Source: Agromyces italicus DSM 16388
Lineage (GTDB): Bacteria; Actinomycetota; Actinomycetes; Actinomycetales; Microbacteriaceae
Direction: 5' to 3'
Length of the DNA: 64,000 nt
NCBI RefSeq assembly: GCF_000421545.1
Contig: NZ_ATXF01000004.1
Span: 434,001-498,000, forward strand
The notes below the pieces were generated by a model, which saw nothing but the letters and a program-made list of their open reading frames with translations, had not been told where the DNA came from and ran no database searches. Every line of letters starts with the position of its first letter. Position 1 is the stretch's first letter. This document shows positions 51,566 to 59,524 of the stretch, piece by piece. The translations under genes were made by a program, and so were the position numbers.

Positions 51566-52584
51566 GCGTCCCACTCCCAGGTGTCGAGCGCCGCGAGGAT
51601 GCGGTCGGGGGTCGGCAGCTGGTGCTCCTCGAGCTTCGGCGAGGGGTACGGGATGTCGAACCCGGCGATGCGCAGCACCGGCGCCGCGAGGTGGTGGAAG
51701 TTGCGCTCGGTCACGCGGGCGGCGACCTCGGCCCCGTAGCCGCCGAACTGCGCCGCCTCGTGGATGACGGCGGCACGCGAGGTCTTGCGCACCGACGCGC
51801 CGACCGTCTCGTCGTCGAAGGGCGACAGGGTGCGCAGGTCGACGACCTCGATCGAGAGGCCCTCGTGTTCGGCCGCGTCGGCCGCTTCGAGCGCGGTGCG
51901 CACCGTCGGTCCGTAGGCGAGCAGCGTGACGTCGTCGCCCGTGCGCACGACCTCGGCGCGGTCCATCGGCGCGGTCGTCACCGGCAGGGCGATCGGCGCC
52001 TTCGACCAGTACCGGCTCTTCGGCTCCATGAAGACGACGGGGTCGTCGCTGTCGATCGCCTCGCGCAGCATCGAGTACGCGTCGGCCGGGTTCGAGGGCA
52101 TCACGACCGTGAGGCCGGGCGTCGACGCCCAGTACGACTCGGACGAGTCGGAGTGGTGCTCGACGCCGCCGATCGCGCCCGCGCACGGGATGCGGACGAC
52201 CATCGGCAGGGTGACGCGGCCCTTGGTGCGGTTGCGCATCTTCGCGACGTGCGACACCATCTGCTCGAACGCGGGGTAGCTGAACGCGTCGAACTGCATC
52301 TCGACGACGGGGCGCATGCCGTACATCGCCATGCCGATCGCCGTGCCGATGATGCCCGATTCGGCCAGCGGCGAGTCCCAGATGCGCTCCTCGCCGAACT
52401 CGGCCTGCAGTCCGTCGGTGATGCGGAACACGCCGCCGAGCGGCCCCACGTCCTCGCCGTACACGATCACGCGATCGTCGGCGTCCATCGCGTCGCGGAG
52501 GGCCGCGTTCAAGGCGCCCGCCATGGTCAGCTGCGTCGGCGCGGATGCCTCGGGGCGGGCGTCCTTCGTCACGGTGGCGGTCAT
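51562..52584 (-). CDS. bkdB: 2-oxoacid dehydrogenase E1 beta subunit
   Basis: This 340-residue transketolase-like subunit has MTMAGALNAALRDAMDADDR-like beginnings, VIVYGEDVGPLGGVFRITDG and AFEQMVSHVAKMRNRTKG, then VMPSNPADAYSMLREAI and HEAAQFGGYGAEVAARV. It binds TPP with E1 alpha. Order alpha, beta, E2 with coupled starts and stops. Branched-chain type rather than pyruvate is inferred from the separate alpha and beta chains and Lrp neighbour. Confidence 0.9.
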   Translation of the reverse strand: MTATVTKDARPEASAPTQLTMAGALNAALRDAMDADDRVIVYGEDVGPLGGVFRITDGLQAEFGEERIWDSPLAESGIIGTAIGMAMYGMRPVVEMQFDAFSYPAFEQMVSHVAKMRNRTKGRVTLPMVVRIPCAGAIGGVEHHSDSSESYWASTPGLTVVMPSNPADAYSMLREAIDSDDPVVFMEPKSRYWSKAPIALPVTTAPMDRAEVVRTGDDVTLLAYGPTVRTALEAADAAEHEGLSIEVVDLRTLSPFDDETVGASVRKTSRAAVIHEAAQFGGYGAEVAARVTERNFHHLAAPVLRIAGFDIPYPSPKLEEHQLPTPDRILAALDTWEWDA

Positions 52585-53726
52585 CGGGCGTCCTCCTGGT
52601 GGGTGCCGGCGGCGGCGAGTTCGGCGGCGAGCGCGGCACGCTGCGCTGCGAGCGCGGCGCGAGGGCGGGCGTAGACGTGATCGAACAGTTCGAGCGGGTC
52701 GAGTTCGGCTTCGGCGGTCATGACCTCTCGTGTCGCCGCCGCCAGCCCTTCGGCCTCGTCGGTGATCTCGGCCCGGAGGGTCTCGGTGAGCGCCCCCTCG
52801 GAGACGAGGTACTTCTCGAGCCGCTCGATCGGGTCGCGCCGCTTCCAGTGCTCGACGTCGCGGGCCGCGCGGTAGCGGCTCGGGTCGTCGGAGTTCGTGT
52901 GCGGCTCGATGCGGTAGGTGACGCCCTCGATGAGGGTCGGCCCGCCGCCTGCGCGGGCGCGCTCGACGGCGGCGTGCGTGATCGCGTACATCGCGGCGAC
53001 GTCGTTGCCGTCGACGTGGAACCCCGGCATGCCGTAGCCGACGGCCTTGTCGGCGAGGGTCGCGGCGCGGGTCTGCTTCTCGAGCGGCACGCTGATGGCG
53101 AACTGGTTGTTCTGCACGATGAAGACGGTCGGGGTCTGCCAGACCGCTGCGAAGTTGAACGCCTCGTGGGCATCGCCCTCGCTCGTGGCGCCGTCGCCGA
53201 GGAAGGTGAGGGCGACGATCGGGTCGCGGCGGAGTCGTGCGGCGTGCGCGAGGCCGACGGCGTGGAGGGCCTGCGTGGCGAGCGGCGTCGCCTGCGCGGC
53301 CGCGCGGAACTCGTGCTGGTCGTAGCCGTTGTGCCAGTCGCCGCGGAAGGACTGCAGGATGTCGGCGGGGGCGATGCCGCGCGTGAGCAGGGCGATGCTG
53401 TCGCGGTAGGTCGGGAAGAGCCAGTCGGCCCGGTCGAGGGATGCGACGGCGCCGATCTCGCACGCCTCCTGGCCGTATGCCGAGGGGTAGGTCGCGAGGC
53501 GGCCCTGCTTGGTGAGCGCGGTGACCTGCACGTCGAAACGACGGGCGACGACCATCTTGCGGTAGAGACCGAGGAGCGTCTCGGTGTCGGGCAGCGAGAA
53601 TCCGCCGGTCGTGTGGCCGGTGACGGCATGACCCGCGTTGTCGAGAAGGCGGAGTGGCTTCTCCGACGGCAGGGTTCGGGTCGGGGCGTGCTCGACATTG
53701 AGGCTCATGGTGCCATCGTGCGACAT
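52581..53726 (-). CDS. bkdA: 2-oxoacid dehydrogenase E1 alpha subunit
   Basis: 381 residues. The TPP-binding motif GDG…NN is seen in LGDGATSEGDAHEAFNFAA…VFIVQNNQFAIS; YPSAYGQEACEIGAV, and the phosphorylation-loop region YRIEPHTNSDDPSRYRA, fit branched-chain E1 alpha. The decarboxylation step of the complex. Start at 53726; an alternative at 53708 drops six residues. An Lrp-family gene lies 92 bases upstream on the same strand. Confidence 0.9.
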   Translation of the reverse strand: MSHDGTMSLNVEHAPTRTLPSEKPLRLLDNAGHAVTGHTTGGFSLPDTETLLGLYRKMVVARRFDVQVTALTKQGRLATYPSAYGQEACEIGAVASLDRADWLFPTYRDSIALLTRGIAPADILQSFRGDWHNGYDQHEFRAAAQATPLATQALHAVGLAHAARLRRDPIVALTFLGDGATSEGDAHEAFNFAAVWQTPTVFIVQNNQFAISVPLEKQTRAATLADKAVGYGMPGFHVDGNDVAAMYAITHAAVERARAGGGPTLIEGVTYRIEPHTNSDDPSRYRAARDVEHWKRRDPIERLEKYLVSEGALTETLRAEITDEAEGLAAATREVMTAEAELDPLELFDHVYARPRAALAAQRAALAAELAAAGTHQEDAR

Positions 53727-53817
53727 GGTCGCCCCGGCACGTCGGGCGTGTCATCCAAGCGTGAACGAACGGCTCACGGGGCGCGAAACCGTTGCCGATC
53801 GTCCACCCGCAGCGGGC

Positions 53818-54324
53818 TCAGGTGCGCCAGATGTCCAAGGTCTGGGCGGGCGGATGACCCTCGATCTCCTCGAGGATGAGATGCGATCTGGTCGACACGA
53901 CGCCGGGCATGTCGTGGATGTCGCGGAGGATCGCCTGGCTCAGCTGCTCGTGGTCGGGGGCACTGACCGTGAGGATGATGTCGATGTCGCCCGACACCGC
54001 CTGGACCTTCTCGACGAAGGGGAGGGTGGCGAGCTTCGCCGCGATCTCCTCCCAGGAGACCTCGCCGATGCGCACCACGACGAGCGCCGAGATGTGAAGA
54101 CCGATCGAACGGCGGTCGATCTGGGCGCCGAACCCCGTGATGACGCCGCGCTGCTGCAACTGCTGAAGCCGGTTGTGCGCTGCCGTGCGCGAGATGTGGA
54201 CACGGTCGGCGAGGGTTCGCACCGACAGCCGACCGTCGCGGCTCAGTTCGGCCACGATTCGGCGGTCGATGCTGTCGAGCGGCTCGTTGCGGTTCGGTGA
54301 TTGCGGGGTCATCGTCGTCCTCAT
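53818..54324 (-). CDS. Lrp/AsnC-family regulator
   Basis: 168 residues. N-terminal HTH DSIDRRIVAELSRDGRLSVR, then TLADRVHISRTAAHNRLQQL; C-terminal RAM domain (ALVVVRIGEVSWEEIAAKLA, AVSGDIDIILTVSAPDHEQL). It binds amino acids and likely controls the bkd genes immediately downstream, as BkdR does. Start at 54324; MTPQSPN at 54312 is an alternative. Its start overlaps the end of the MpaB-like gene (54321), so it may be translated with that gene. Confidence 0.9.
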   Translation of the reverse strand: MRTTMTPQSPNRNEPLDSIDRRIVAELSRDGRLSVRTLADRVHISRTAAHNRLQQLQQRGVITGFGAQIDRRSIGLHISALVVVRIGEVSWEEIAAKLATLPFVEKVQAVSGDIDIILTVSAPDHEQLSQAILRDIHDMPGVVSTRSHLILEEIEGHPPAQTLDIWRT

Positions 54325-55169
54325 GCTTCACGCTCAGCGTACCGGGTCGAGCGTCGCACACGTCGAAGCGAGTTCCGCATCGGAGCGTGGCGGACCGCGG
54401 CGGGAAGCAACGGCCACACGAGGGCGACTCCCCGCAGCCATCCCGCGCTCACGCGCTCCGCGCGGGCGGTCCACCGGAAGCCGTAGGCGGCGCGGATCGG
54501 CGGTGGCAGGAGGGCCGCGGTGAGCAGACGGACGAGCGGCAGCATGAGGCGTGTGCCGGGGGGCAGCGCGGCCGACCCGCCGAGCAGGGTGCGGGCGACC
54601 CGACGGGCGTCGTCACCGACGGATGCCTCGGCGAGGCGCGCGTGCCACCATTCGTCGAACTCGGCCCGGCTCCCGGGCCAGCCCTCGCCGCCGGCCTGGA
54701 GGCTCGCGCCCAGCGGGGCGTAGCCGCGCACGATCGCGTCGGCGCGGGCCTCGTCGATCGAGCCCCAGAGGCGCTCCTCGAGCGTGAGCGCCGTCGCGAG
54801 CAGGGTCGACGCGACCCAGCGCTGGGCGTCGGCGTCGAACGCCGAATATCGGATCGATTCCGCGCCGACGGAGTCGACGTCGACGGACCCGCCTCGCACG
54901 GGCGCGTGACGGGCGTTGACTCGCCGGACGGCGGAACGCCGCACCTCCCCGTCGCCGAAGCCGACCGCGTAGATGTAGTCGAGCGTGCCGAACAGCCGGT
55001 CGAGCGGGCGGCCCGCGAAGTCGCTGTGGCGTGCCACACCGCGCGCGACGCGCGGGTCGGCGAGCTGCAGGAGGATGGCGGCGCCGCCGCCGAGCAGGAG
55101 GACGCCTTCGGCCGCGTGGCGTCGGAACAGCTCGGTGTGTGGTGCGGGGTCGGTGTGCGGGGCGCTCAT
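54321..55169 (-). CDS. MpaB/DUF2236-type oxygenase-like protein
   Basis: 282 residues. RRHAAEGVLLLGGGAAILLQ, then FAGRPLDRLFGTLDYIYAVGFGD, RRVNARHAPVRG (His of the haem-ligand type in this family) and the later YAPLGASLQAGGEGWPGSRA match the MpaB/latex-clearing-protein group (DUF2236), thought to hold haem b. The start overlaps the stop of the SLT-type gene (TGATG). It is likely cytosolic with one C-terminal hydrophobic region. The substrate is not known. Confidence 0.82.
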   Translation of the reverse strand: MSAPHTDPAPHTELFRRHAAEGVLLLGGGAAILLQLADPRVARGVARHSDFAGRPLDRLFGTLDYIYAVGFGDGEVRRSAVRRVNARHAPVRGGSVDVDSVGAESIRYSAFDADAQRWVASTLLATALTLEERLWGSIDEARADAIVRGYAPLGASLQAGGEGWPGSRAEFDEWWHARLAEASVGDDARRVARTLLGGSAALPPGTRLMLPLVRLLTAALLPPPIRAAYGFRWTARAERVSAGWLRGVALVWPLLPAAVRHAPMRNSLRRVRRSTRYAEREA

Positions 55170-56329
55170 CAATACCAATTGAACCGCTCGGAGTGGGCCC
55201 AGGCTCCGCACGGCGCTCCGTAGCGCTCGCCGATGTACGACAGCCCCCACTCGATCTGGGTGGCGGCGTTCGTGCGCCAATCGGCGCCCGCCGACGCCAT
55301 CTTGCTGCCGGGCAGCGACTGCGGGATCCCGTACGCCCCGCTCGAGGCGTTGTACGCGTCGGCGCGCCAACCCGACTCCCGCGTCCAGAGCAGCACAAGG
55401 CACTCGTACTGGCTCGAATTCCAGCCGTAGCGGCCGATCGCTCGGGCGGCGTAGGCCTTCGCCGCCTCGGGGTCGACGACGACGCCCGGTGGAGGAGCGG
55501 CGGAGCCGCCGCCGGACCCGTCCGACCCACCGGAGCCGCCCGAGTCGTCGTCCGCTTCGGCCGCGGCCCGTTCTCTGGCCTCGGCTTCGAGTCGGGCCTG
55601 TTCGCCGACCCGGTAGCGCCGTTCGAGCTCGACCGTCCGATCGCGAAGGCTCGCGAGCTGGGCGTAGAGCGTGTCGAGCGCGGTTCGCTGTTCGGCGAGT
55701 CGCGCCTCGGCCGAGAGGTGCGCATCCTCCGCATCCGCCGCGGTGCGGTCGGCCTCGCGAGAGAGCCGCGTCCGCTCCCGCTCGGCGACCTCGGCCTGGG
55801 CGCTGATCGAACCGAACTCCGCACGGGCGGTCTCAGCGTGCGCGGCCACCCCCGCGTAGACGTCGGCGAGCTGGGCACTCCGCGAGAGCCCGTCGAGCAG
55901 TTCGTCCGCGTCTGCCCCGGCGAGCAGCTGAAGCGTGACGTCCGCGCCGCCGGTTCGTGCGAGCATGCCGGTGAGGCGCCCGAACTCCGCCTGCGACGCG
56001 CTCGCGGTCTGCGCGGCCGCCTCGGACGCCGCCCTGAGTACGGTCGCCCGTTCGGCTGCGTCGCGTCGGGCGGCCTCCGCGGCGGCCGCGACAGCGGCGG
56101 CTTCGACCGCGGCGTCGCCGAGCACGGCGGCCTCGCCCTCGAGCCGGTCGACCAGTGCGGTGATGCGTGTCGACGTGGCCTCGCGCGCGGCGACGCTCTG
56201 CTTGGCCGCCTCGACCTCGCCCCAGCTGGGGTACTCGTCCGAGGCTGCGGCCGGCGCCGCCACCGCGCCGAGCGCGATGACGAGCGTGAGCACGCTCGCG
56301 GCGCACGCGATCGGGCCTCCTCGGCGCAT
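55169..56329 (-). CDS. Secreted coiled-coil protein with lysozyme-like (SLT) C-terminus
   Basis: 386 residues. Signal peptide (MRRGGPIACAASVLTLVIAL…APAAAS). Next comes a long Ala/Glu-rich coiled coil (~40-255), then a Gly/Ser linker. The C-terminal ~100 residues (YECLVLLWTRESGWRADAYN, ASSGAYGIPQSLPGSKMASA, IEWGLSYIGERYG) have the transglycosylase-like active Glu (TRESGW). This aggregation-promoting-factor-like domain remodels the wall. Like RipA/resuscitation factors in layout. The stop overlaps the next gene's start. Confidence 0.88.
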   Translation of the reverse strand: MRRGGPIACAASVLTLVIALGAVAAPAAASDEYPSWGEVEAAKQSVAAREATSTRITALVDRLEGEAAVLGDAAVEAAAVAAAAEAARRDAAERATVLRAASEAAAQTASASQAEFGRLTGMLARTGGADVTLQLLAGADADELLDGLSRSAQLADVYAGVAAHAETARAEFGSISAQAEVAERERTRLSREADRTAADAEDAHLSAEARLAEQRTALDTLYAQLASLRDRTVELERRYRVGEQARLEAEARERAAAEADDDSGGSGGSDGSGGGSAAPPPGVVVDPEAAKAYAARAIGRYGWNSSQYECLVLLWTRESGWRADAYNASSGAYGIPQSLPGSKMASAGADWRTNAATQIEWGLSYIGERYGAPCGAWAHSERFNWY

Positions 56330-56409
56330 CGACTCACCCCCTTCGAGGCCGCGAGTCTACCCACGCCGCCTCTCGGCGGCTGATCGGACACGCAGCGTAC
56401 ACTCGGCGG

Positions 56410-57570
56410 GTGCGTTCGTCCCGGCTCCTGTTCCCACTCCTCGTCGTCGTCTCCGCGGCGGCGTTCGCGGGGTGCGCGGGTGCAGCGCCGGCGACCACCC
56501 CGGCGGCATCGCCGACTCCGTCGGTGACCCCGACCCCGACCCCCATCGATCCGGTGGCGGCCTGGGTCGACGAGCGGATGTCGGGCCTCACGACCCAGGA
56601 GAAGGCGGCAGCGCTTCTCATGCTGCACGCGCCCGGAACCGACCCGGCGCCGTCGCGCGCGCTCCTCGACGCGGGTGCCTCGGGCGTCATCCTCATGGGC
56701 GATAACATCGCGGGCGACGCGCCTGCGCTCGCAGCGCTGACGGCCGCACTCGTCGCCGACCCCGAGTTGCCGCCGCTCATCGGCGTCGACCAGGAGGGCG
56801 GCGAGGTCTCGCGACTCGACTGGGACTCCGCCGCGAGCGCGGCGACACTGCGAGACGCGCCGCCCGACGCGACCCGCGAGGCGTTCGCCGCGCGCGCCGC
56901 GAGCGTCGCCGCAGGAGGCGCGAACGTGAACTTCGGCGTCATCGCGGATGTCACGGCCGATCCCGGCTCATTCATCTTCGGCCGGGTGCTCGGAACCGAC
57001 CCGGCCGGCGCGGCCGAGCGGGTCGGGGCGGCGGTCGCGGGCGAGCGCGGCACGGCGGCGAGCACGCTCAAACACTTCCCCGGACACGGGGCTGCGCCGG
57101 GCGACTCGCACACGAGCATCCCGACCGCGCCCTCGAGTCTCGCCGAGTGGCGGGGCGGCCCGGCGCTGCCATTCACCGCGGGCATCGATGCCGGCGCCGA
57201 ACTCGTGATGACCGGGCACCTCGCCTACCCGGCCGTCGACGCGGCGCCGGCCTCGCTCTCGCCGGAATGGCACCGTATCCTTCGCGATGAGCTCGGCTTC
57301 GAAGGCGTCGTCGTGACCGATGACATGCTCATGCTGCAGCACAACGGGCTCGCCGAGTACGCCGATCCGGGAGAGAACGCCGTGCGCGCGGTCGCGGCGG
57401 GTGCCGACCTGCTGCTGTACGTGCTGCCGGCCGATCCCTCGGAGTTCGGCATCTCGATCGATGGGCTCGTCGCGTCGCTCACGACCGCGGTCGACGCGGG
57501 GCGCATCTCCGAGGAGCGACTCGACGACGCGGTACGGCACGTGCTCACGCTTCGTCGTTCGCTCGCGTGA
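56410..57570 (+). CDS. Glycoside hydrolase family 3 lipoprotein (NagZ-like)
   Basis: GTG 56410; 386 residues with lipobox AFAGC after the signal (MRSSRLLFPLLVVVSAAAFA). A Thr/Pro linker precedes the GH3 barrel: GVDQEGGEVSRL, TLKHFPGHGAAPGDSHTS (NagZ-type KHFPGHG) and VTDDMLMLQHN (catalytic Asp). It would remove beta-N-acetylglucosamine from wall fragments outside the cell. Divergent from the SLT-type gene. Confidence 0.9.
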   Translation: MRSSRLLFPLLVVVSAAAFAGCAGAAPATTPAASPTPSVTPTPTPIDPVAAWVDERMSGLTTQEKAAALLMLHAPGTDPAPSRALLDAGASGVILMGDNIAGDAPALAALTAALVADPELPPLIGVDQEGGEVSRLDWDSAASAATLRDAPPDATREAFAARAASVAAGGANVNFGVIADVTADPGSFIFGRVLGTDPAGAAERVGAAVAGERGTAASTLKHFPGHGAAPGDSHTSIPTAPSSLAEWRGGPALPFTAGIDAGAELVMTGHLAYPAVDAAPASLSPEWHRILRDELGFEGVVVTDDMLMLQHNGLAEYADPGENAVRAVAAGADLLLYVLPADPSEFGISIDGLVASLTTAVDAGRISEERLDDAVRHVLTLRRSLA

Positions 57571-57683
57571 ACGGAGCAGCTCGAGGAGTTTTTCCATACG
57601 TGGGAATAGATCTCCCGGATGCTCGTGTTGACCTCCGTGTGAGCCGACCGGCTCAGCACCGAACTCTTTGGAGCAACCGCAAC

Positions 57684-58247
57684 ATGACGACCACCGCCAC
57701 GACGATCGAGATCCCCGGCTACCGCGCAGGCACCTGGAAGATCGACCCGCAGCACAGCGAGGTCGCGTTCAGCATCCGTCACCTCATGATCAGCAAGGTG
57801 AAGGGCAAGTTCGAGCGCTTCGACGCGACCTTCGTGACCGCGGAGAACCCGCTCGACTCGACCGTGACCGCATCGGCCGAGGTCGCCTCGGTGACGACGA
57901 ACGAGCCGACCCGCGACGGCCACCTGCGCACCGGCGACTTCTTCGAGGCCGAGACCTACCCGACGATCGATTTCGTGTCGACGGGCGTCCGTGTCGAGGG
58001 CGGCGACTTCAAGGTCGACGGCGAGCTCACGATGCGCGGCATCACGAAGCCCGTGACCTTCGACTTCGAGTTCGGCGGCTTCGGCGGCGACCCCTACGGC
58101 AACTACAAGGGCGGCGCCACCGCCAAGACCGTCGTGAACCGCGAGGACTTCGGCCTCAACTACAACACCGCGCTCGAAACCGGCGGCGTGCTGCTCGGCG
58201 ACCAGGTCACCATCACTCTCGAACTGCAGGCGGCGCTCGACCAGTAG
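57684..58247 (+). CDS. YceI-family protein
   Basis: 187 residues from ATG 57684 (MTTTATTIEIPGYRAGTWKI). YceI lipocalin-like fold: DPQHSEVAFSIRHLMISKVK, SVTTNEPTRDGHLRTGDFFE and FGLNYNTALETGGVLLGDQV. Members bind isoprenoid-like lipids. No signal peptide, so cytosolic. A 34-bp palindrome terminator follows. Confidence 0.92.
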   Translation: MTTTATTIEIPGYRAGTWKIDPQHSEVAFSIRHLMISKVKGKFERFDATFVTAENPLDSTVTASAEVASVTTNEPTRDGHLRTGDFFEAETYPTIDFVSTGVRVEGGDFKVDGELTMRGITKPVTFDFEFGGFGGDPYGNYKGGATAKTVVNREDFGLNYNTALETGGVLLGDQVTITLELQAALDQ

Positions 58248-58260
58248 TCGACGCTCACGC

Positions 58261-58294
58261 GAACGGGTGGATGCCACGTGGCATCCACCCGTTC
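58261..58294. terminator. Perfect 34-bp palindrome, bidirectional terminator
   Basis: GAACGGGTGGATGCCAC and its exact complement follow each other with no loop base left over. It lies 13 bases after the yceI stop and two bases before the stop side of the convergent winged-helix gene, so it can end both transcripts. Confidence 0.75.
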
Positions 58295-58295
58295 G

Positions 58296-59411
58296 TCATG
58301 TCGTGGGCCGCGCGGTCACCTCGCCGAGGCTCGTCGACCGGAATGCCGCCCATCGCTCGAGCGCGGGACGGAACCCTTCGACGCCCAGGCCGTCGCGGAA
58401 CGGCACGAGTTCGACCTGGGTCACTCCGCGGCGTTCGGGCGAACGCCGCCAGGTGCCGACGACCTCGCCGCCGTCGACCAGGATGGAGAGGAAGAGGCCG
58501 TTCTTGCCCGGCACGACGCGCTCGGCGTCGGCCGTGGAGCAGAAGGCGGTGCGGTCGCCGTAACCGAGGAAGTACTCGTCGAACGGGGCGAGCGCGAGCC
58601 GCCCGGAAGGACGAGCCACGGGCGGCGCCGCGGCATCGATGGCGACGTAGTGCTCGTCGTCGTACTCGGCGATCGTGTCGCCCGCCGCAGCCAGGCCCAC
58701 CCGAGCCTGCGTGAGGGTGATTCCGGCCCACCAGGCGAAGTCTCGGACCGAGACCGGGCCGTGGCCGCGCGCGTACCCCGTGAAAAGCACGCCGAGCGTC
58801 TCATCGTGATCGTCGAGCTCGCCGGGCCGGCGCGGAGACCACTCGTCGAGCAGGACGAAGCGCTGCCTCGCCCGGGTTTCGACCGGGCCGCAGCAGAGCA
58901 CCCCGTCGTTCGCGAGGCGCCAGATCAGGTGGTAGCCGCGCTGCCCCTCGGTGGGGATGCCCGCTGCAGCCCACGCCGCCTGCAGCTCCTCGCGCGTCGC
59001 CGACCGGCCGCCCTCGAGCTCGCGCTCGGCGACGGCGCGGGCCGACGCGTGCACCGCGTCGTCGAGGCCTTCGTCGCGGTGCGTCTTCGCCGCGCGCTGC
59101 AACTGCCTGGGCGCCGTCACCCCGAGGATCGGCCGCAGCAGCTCGGGTCTGACGAAGTGCAGCGTGCCCCGCATCGGCCAGGAGCGCAGGAGCGAGCGGT
59201 CGTCGATCGCCGCGTCGATCGACGCCTCGGTGGCGCCCGGCACACGTGCACCGAGCACCCACTTCGCGGCGCCCAGGTCTTGCGCCTGCACGCACGCCAG
59301 CCGCTCGACCGCCGCACCGGGGGAGCCGAACCCGCCGTCGAGCCCGTGCGCACGAAGACGTGCGGCCCGCAGCGCGACGCTCGAGGGTTCGCTCGCGACA
59401 TCCATCGTCAT
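58296..59411 (-). CDS. AlkZ-like winged-helix DNA-binding protein
   Basis: 371 residues. The N-terminal LRAARLRAHGL…ERLACVQAQDLGAAKWVLGA has the Q-x-Q-D block (42-45) of the AlkZ/YcaQ DNA-glycosylase superfamily (DUF1006, HTH_42), where the Q-x-Q/D motif does base excision of crosslinks. WAAAGIPTEGQRGYHLIWRL and LAPFDEYFLGYGDR are other family blocks. Subgroup and substrate are unsure. Confidence 0.8.
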   Translation of the reverse strand: MTMDVASEPSSVALRAARLRAHGLDGGFGSPGAAVERLACVQAQDLGAAKWVLGARVPGATEASIDAAIDDRSLLRSWPMRGTLHFVRPELLRPILGVTAPRQLQRAAKTHRDEGLDDAVHASARAVAERELEGGRSATREELQAAWAAAGIPTEGQRGYHLIWRLANDGVLCCGPVETRARQRFVLLDEWSPRRPGELDDHDETLGVLFTGYARGHGPVSVRDFAWWAGITLTQARVGLAAAGDTIAEYDDEHYVAIDAAAPPVARPSGRLALAPFDEYFLGYGDRTAFCSTADAERVVPGKNGLFLSILVDGGEVVGTWRRSPERRGVTQVELVPFRDGLGVEGFRPALERWAAFRSTSLGEVTARPTT

Positions 59412-59524
59412 GCTGCGATTCTGCCGGGCGCCGCCGACATCGGCGCCGACGCCGACTCGCGAACGATAGACTGGGCGGCTGTGCCGTTCGGCACACGAAC
59501 CCCACCCCAGCCAGGAGGCCCGTC

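Noticed and set aside
50084..52639. A single 851-residue protein covering E1b and E2
   Set aside because: The first part is an Arg/Pro-rich shadow in the E1b gene's wrong frame. Real E2 starts at 51565 with an ATGA overlap.
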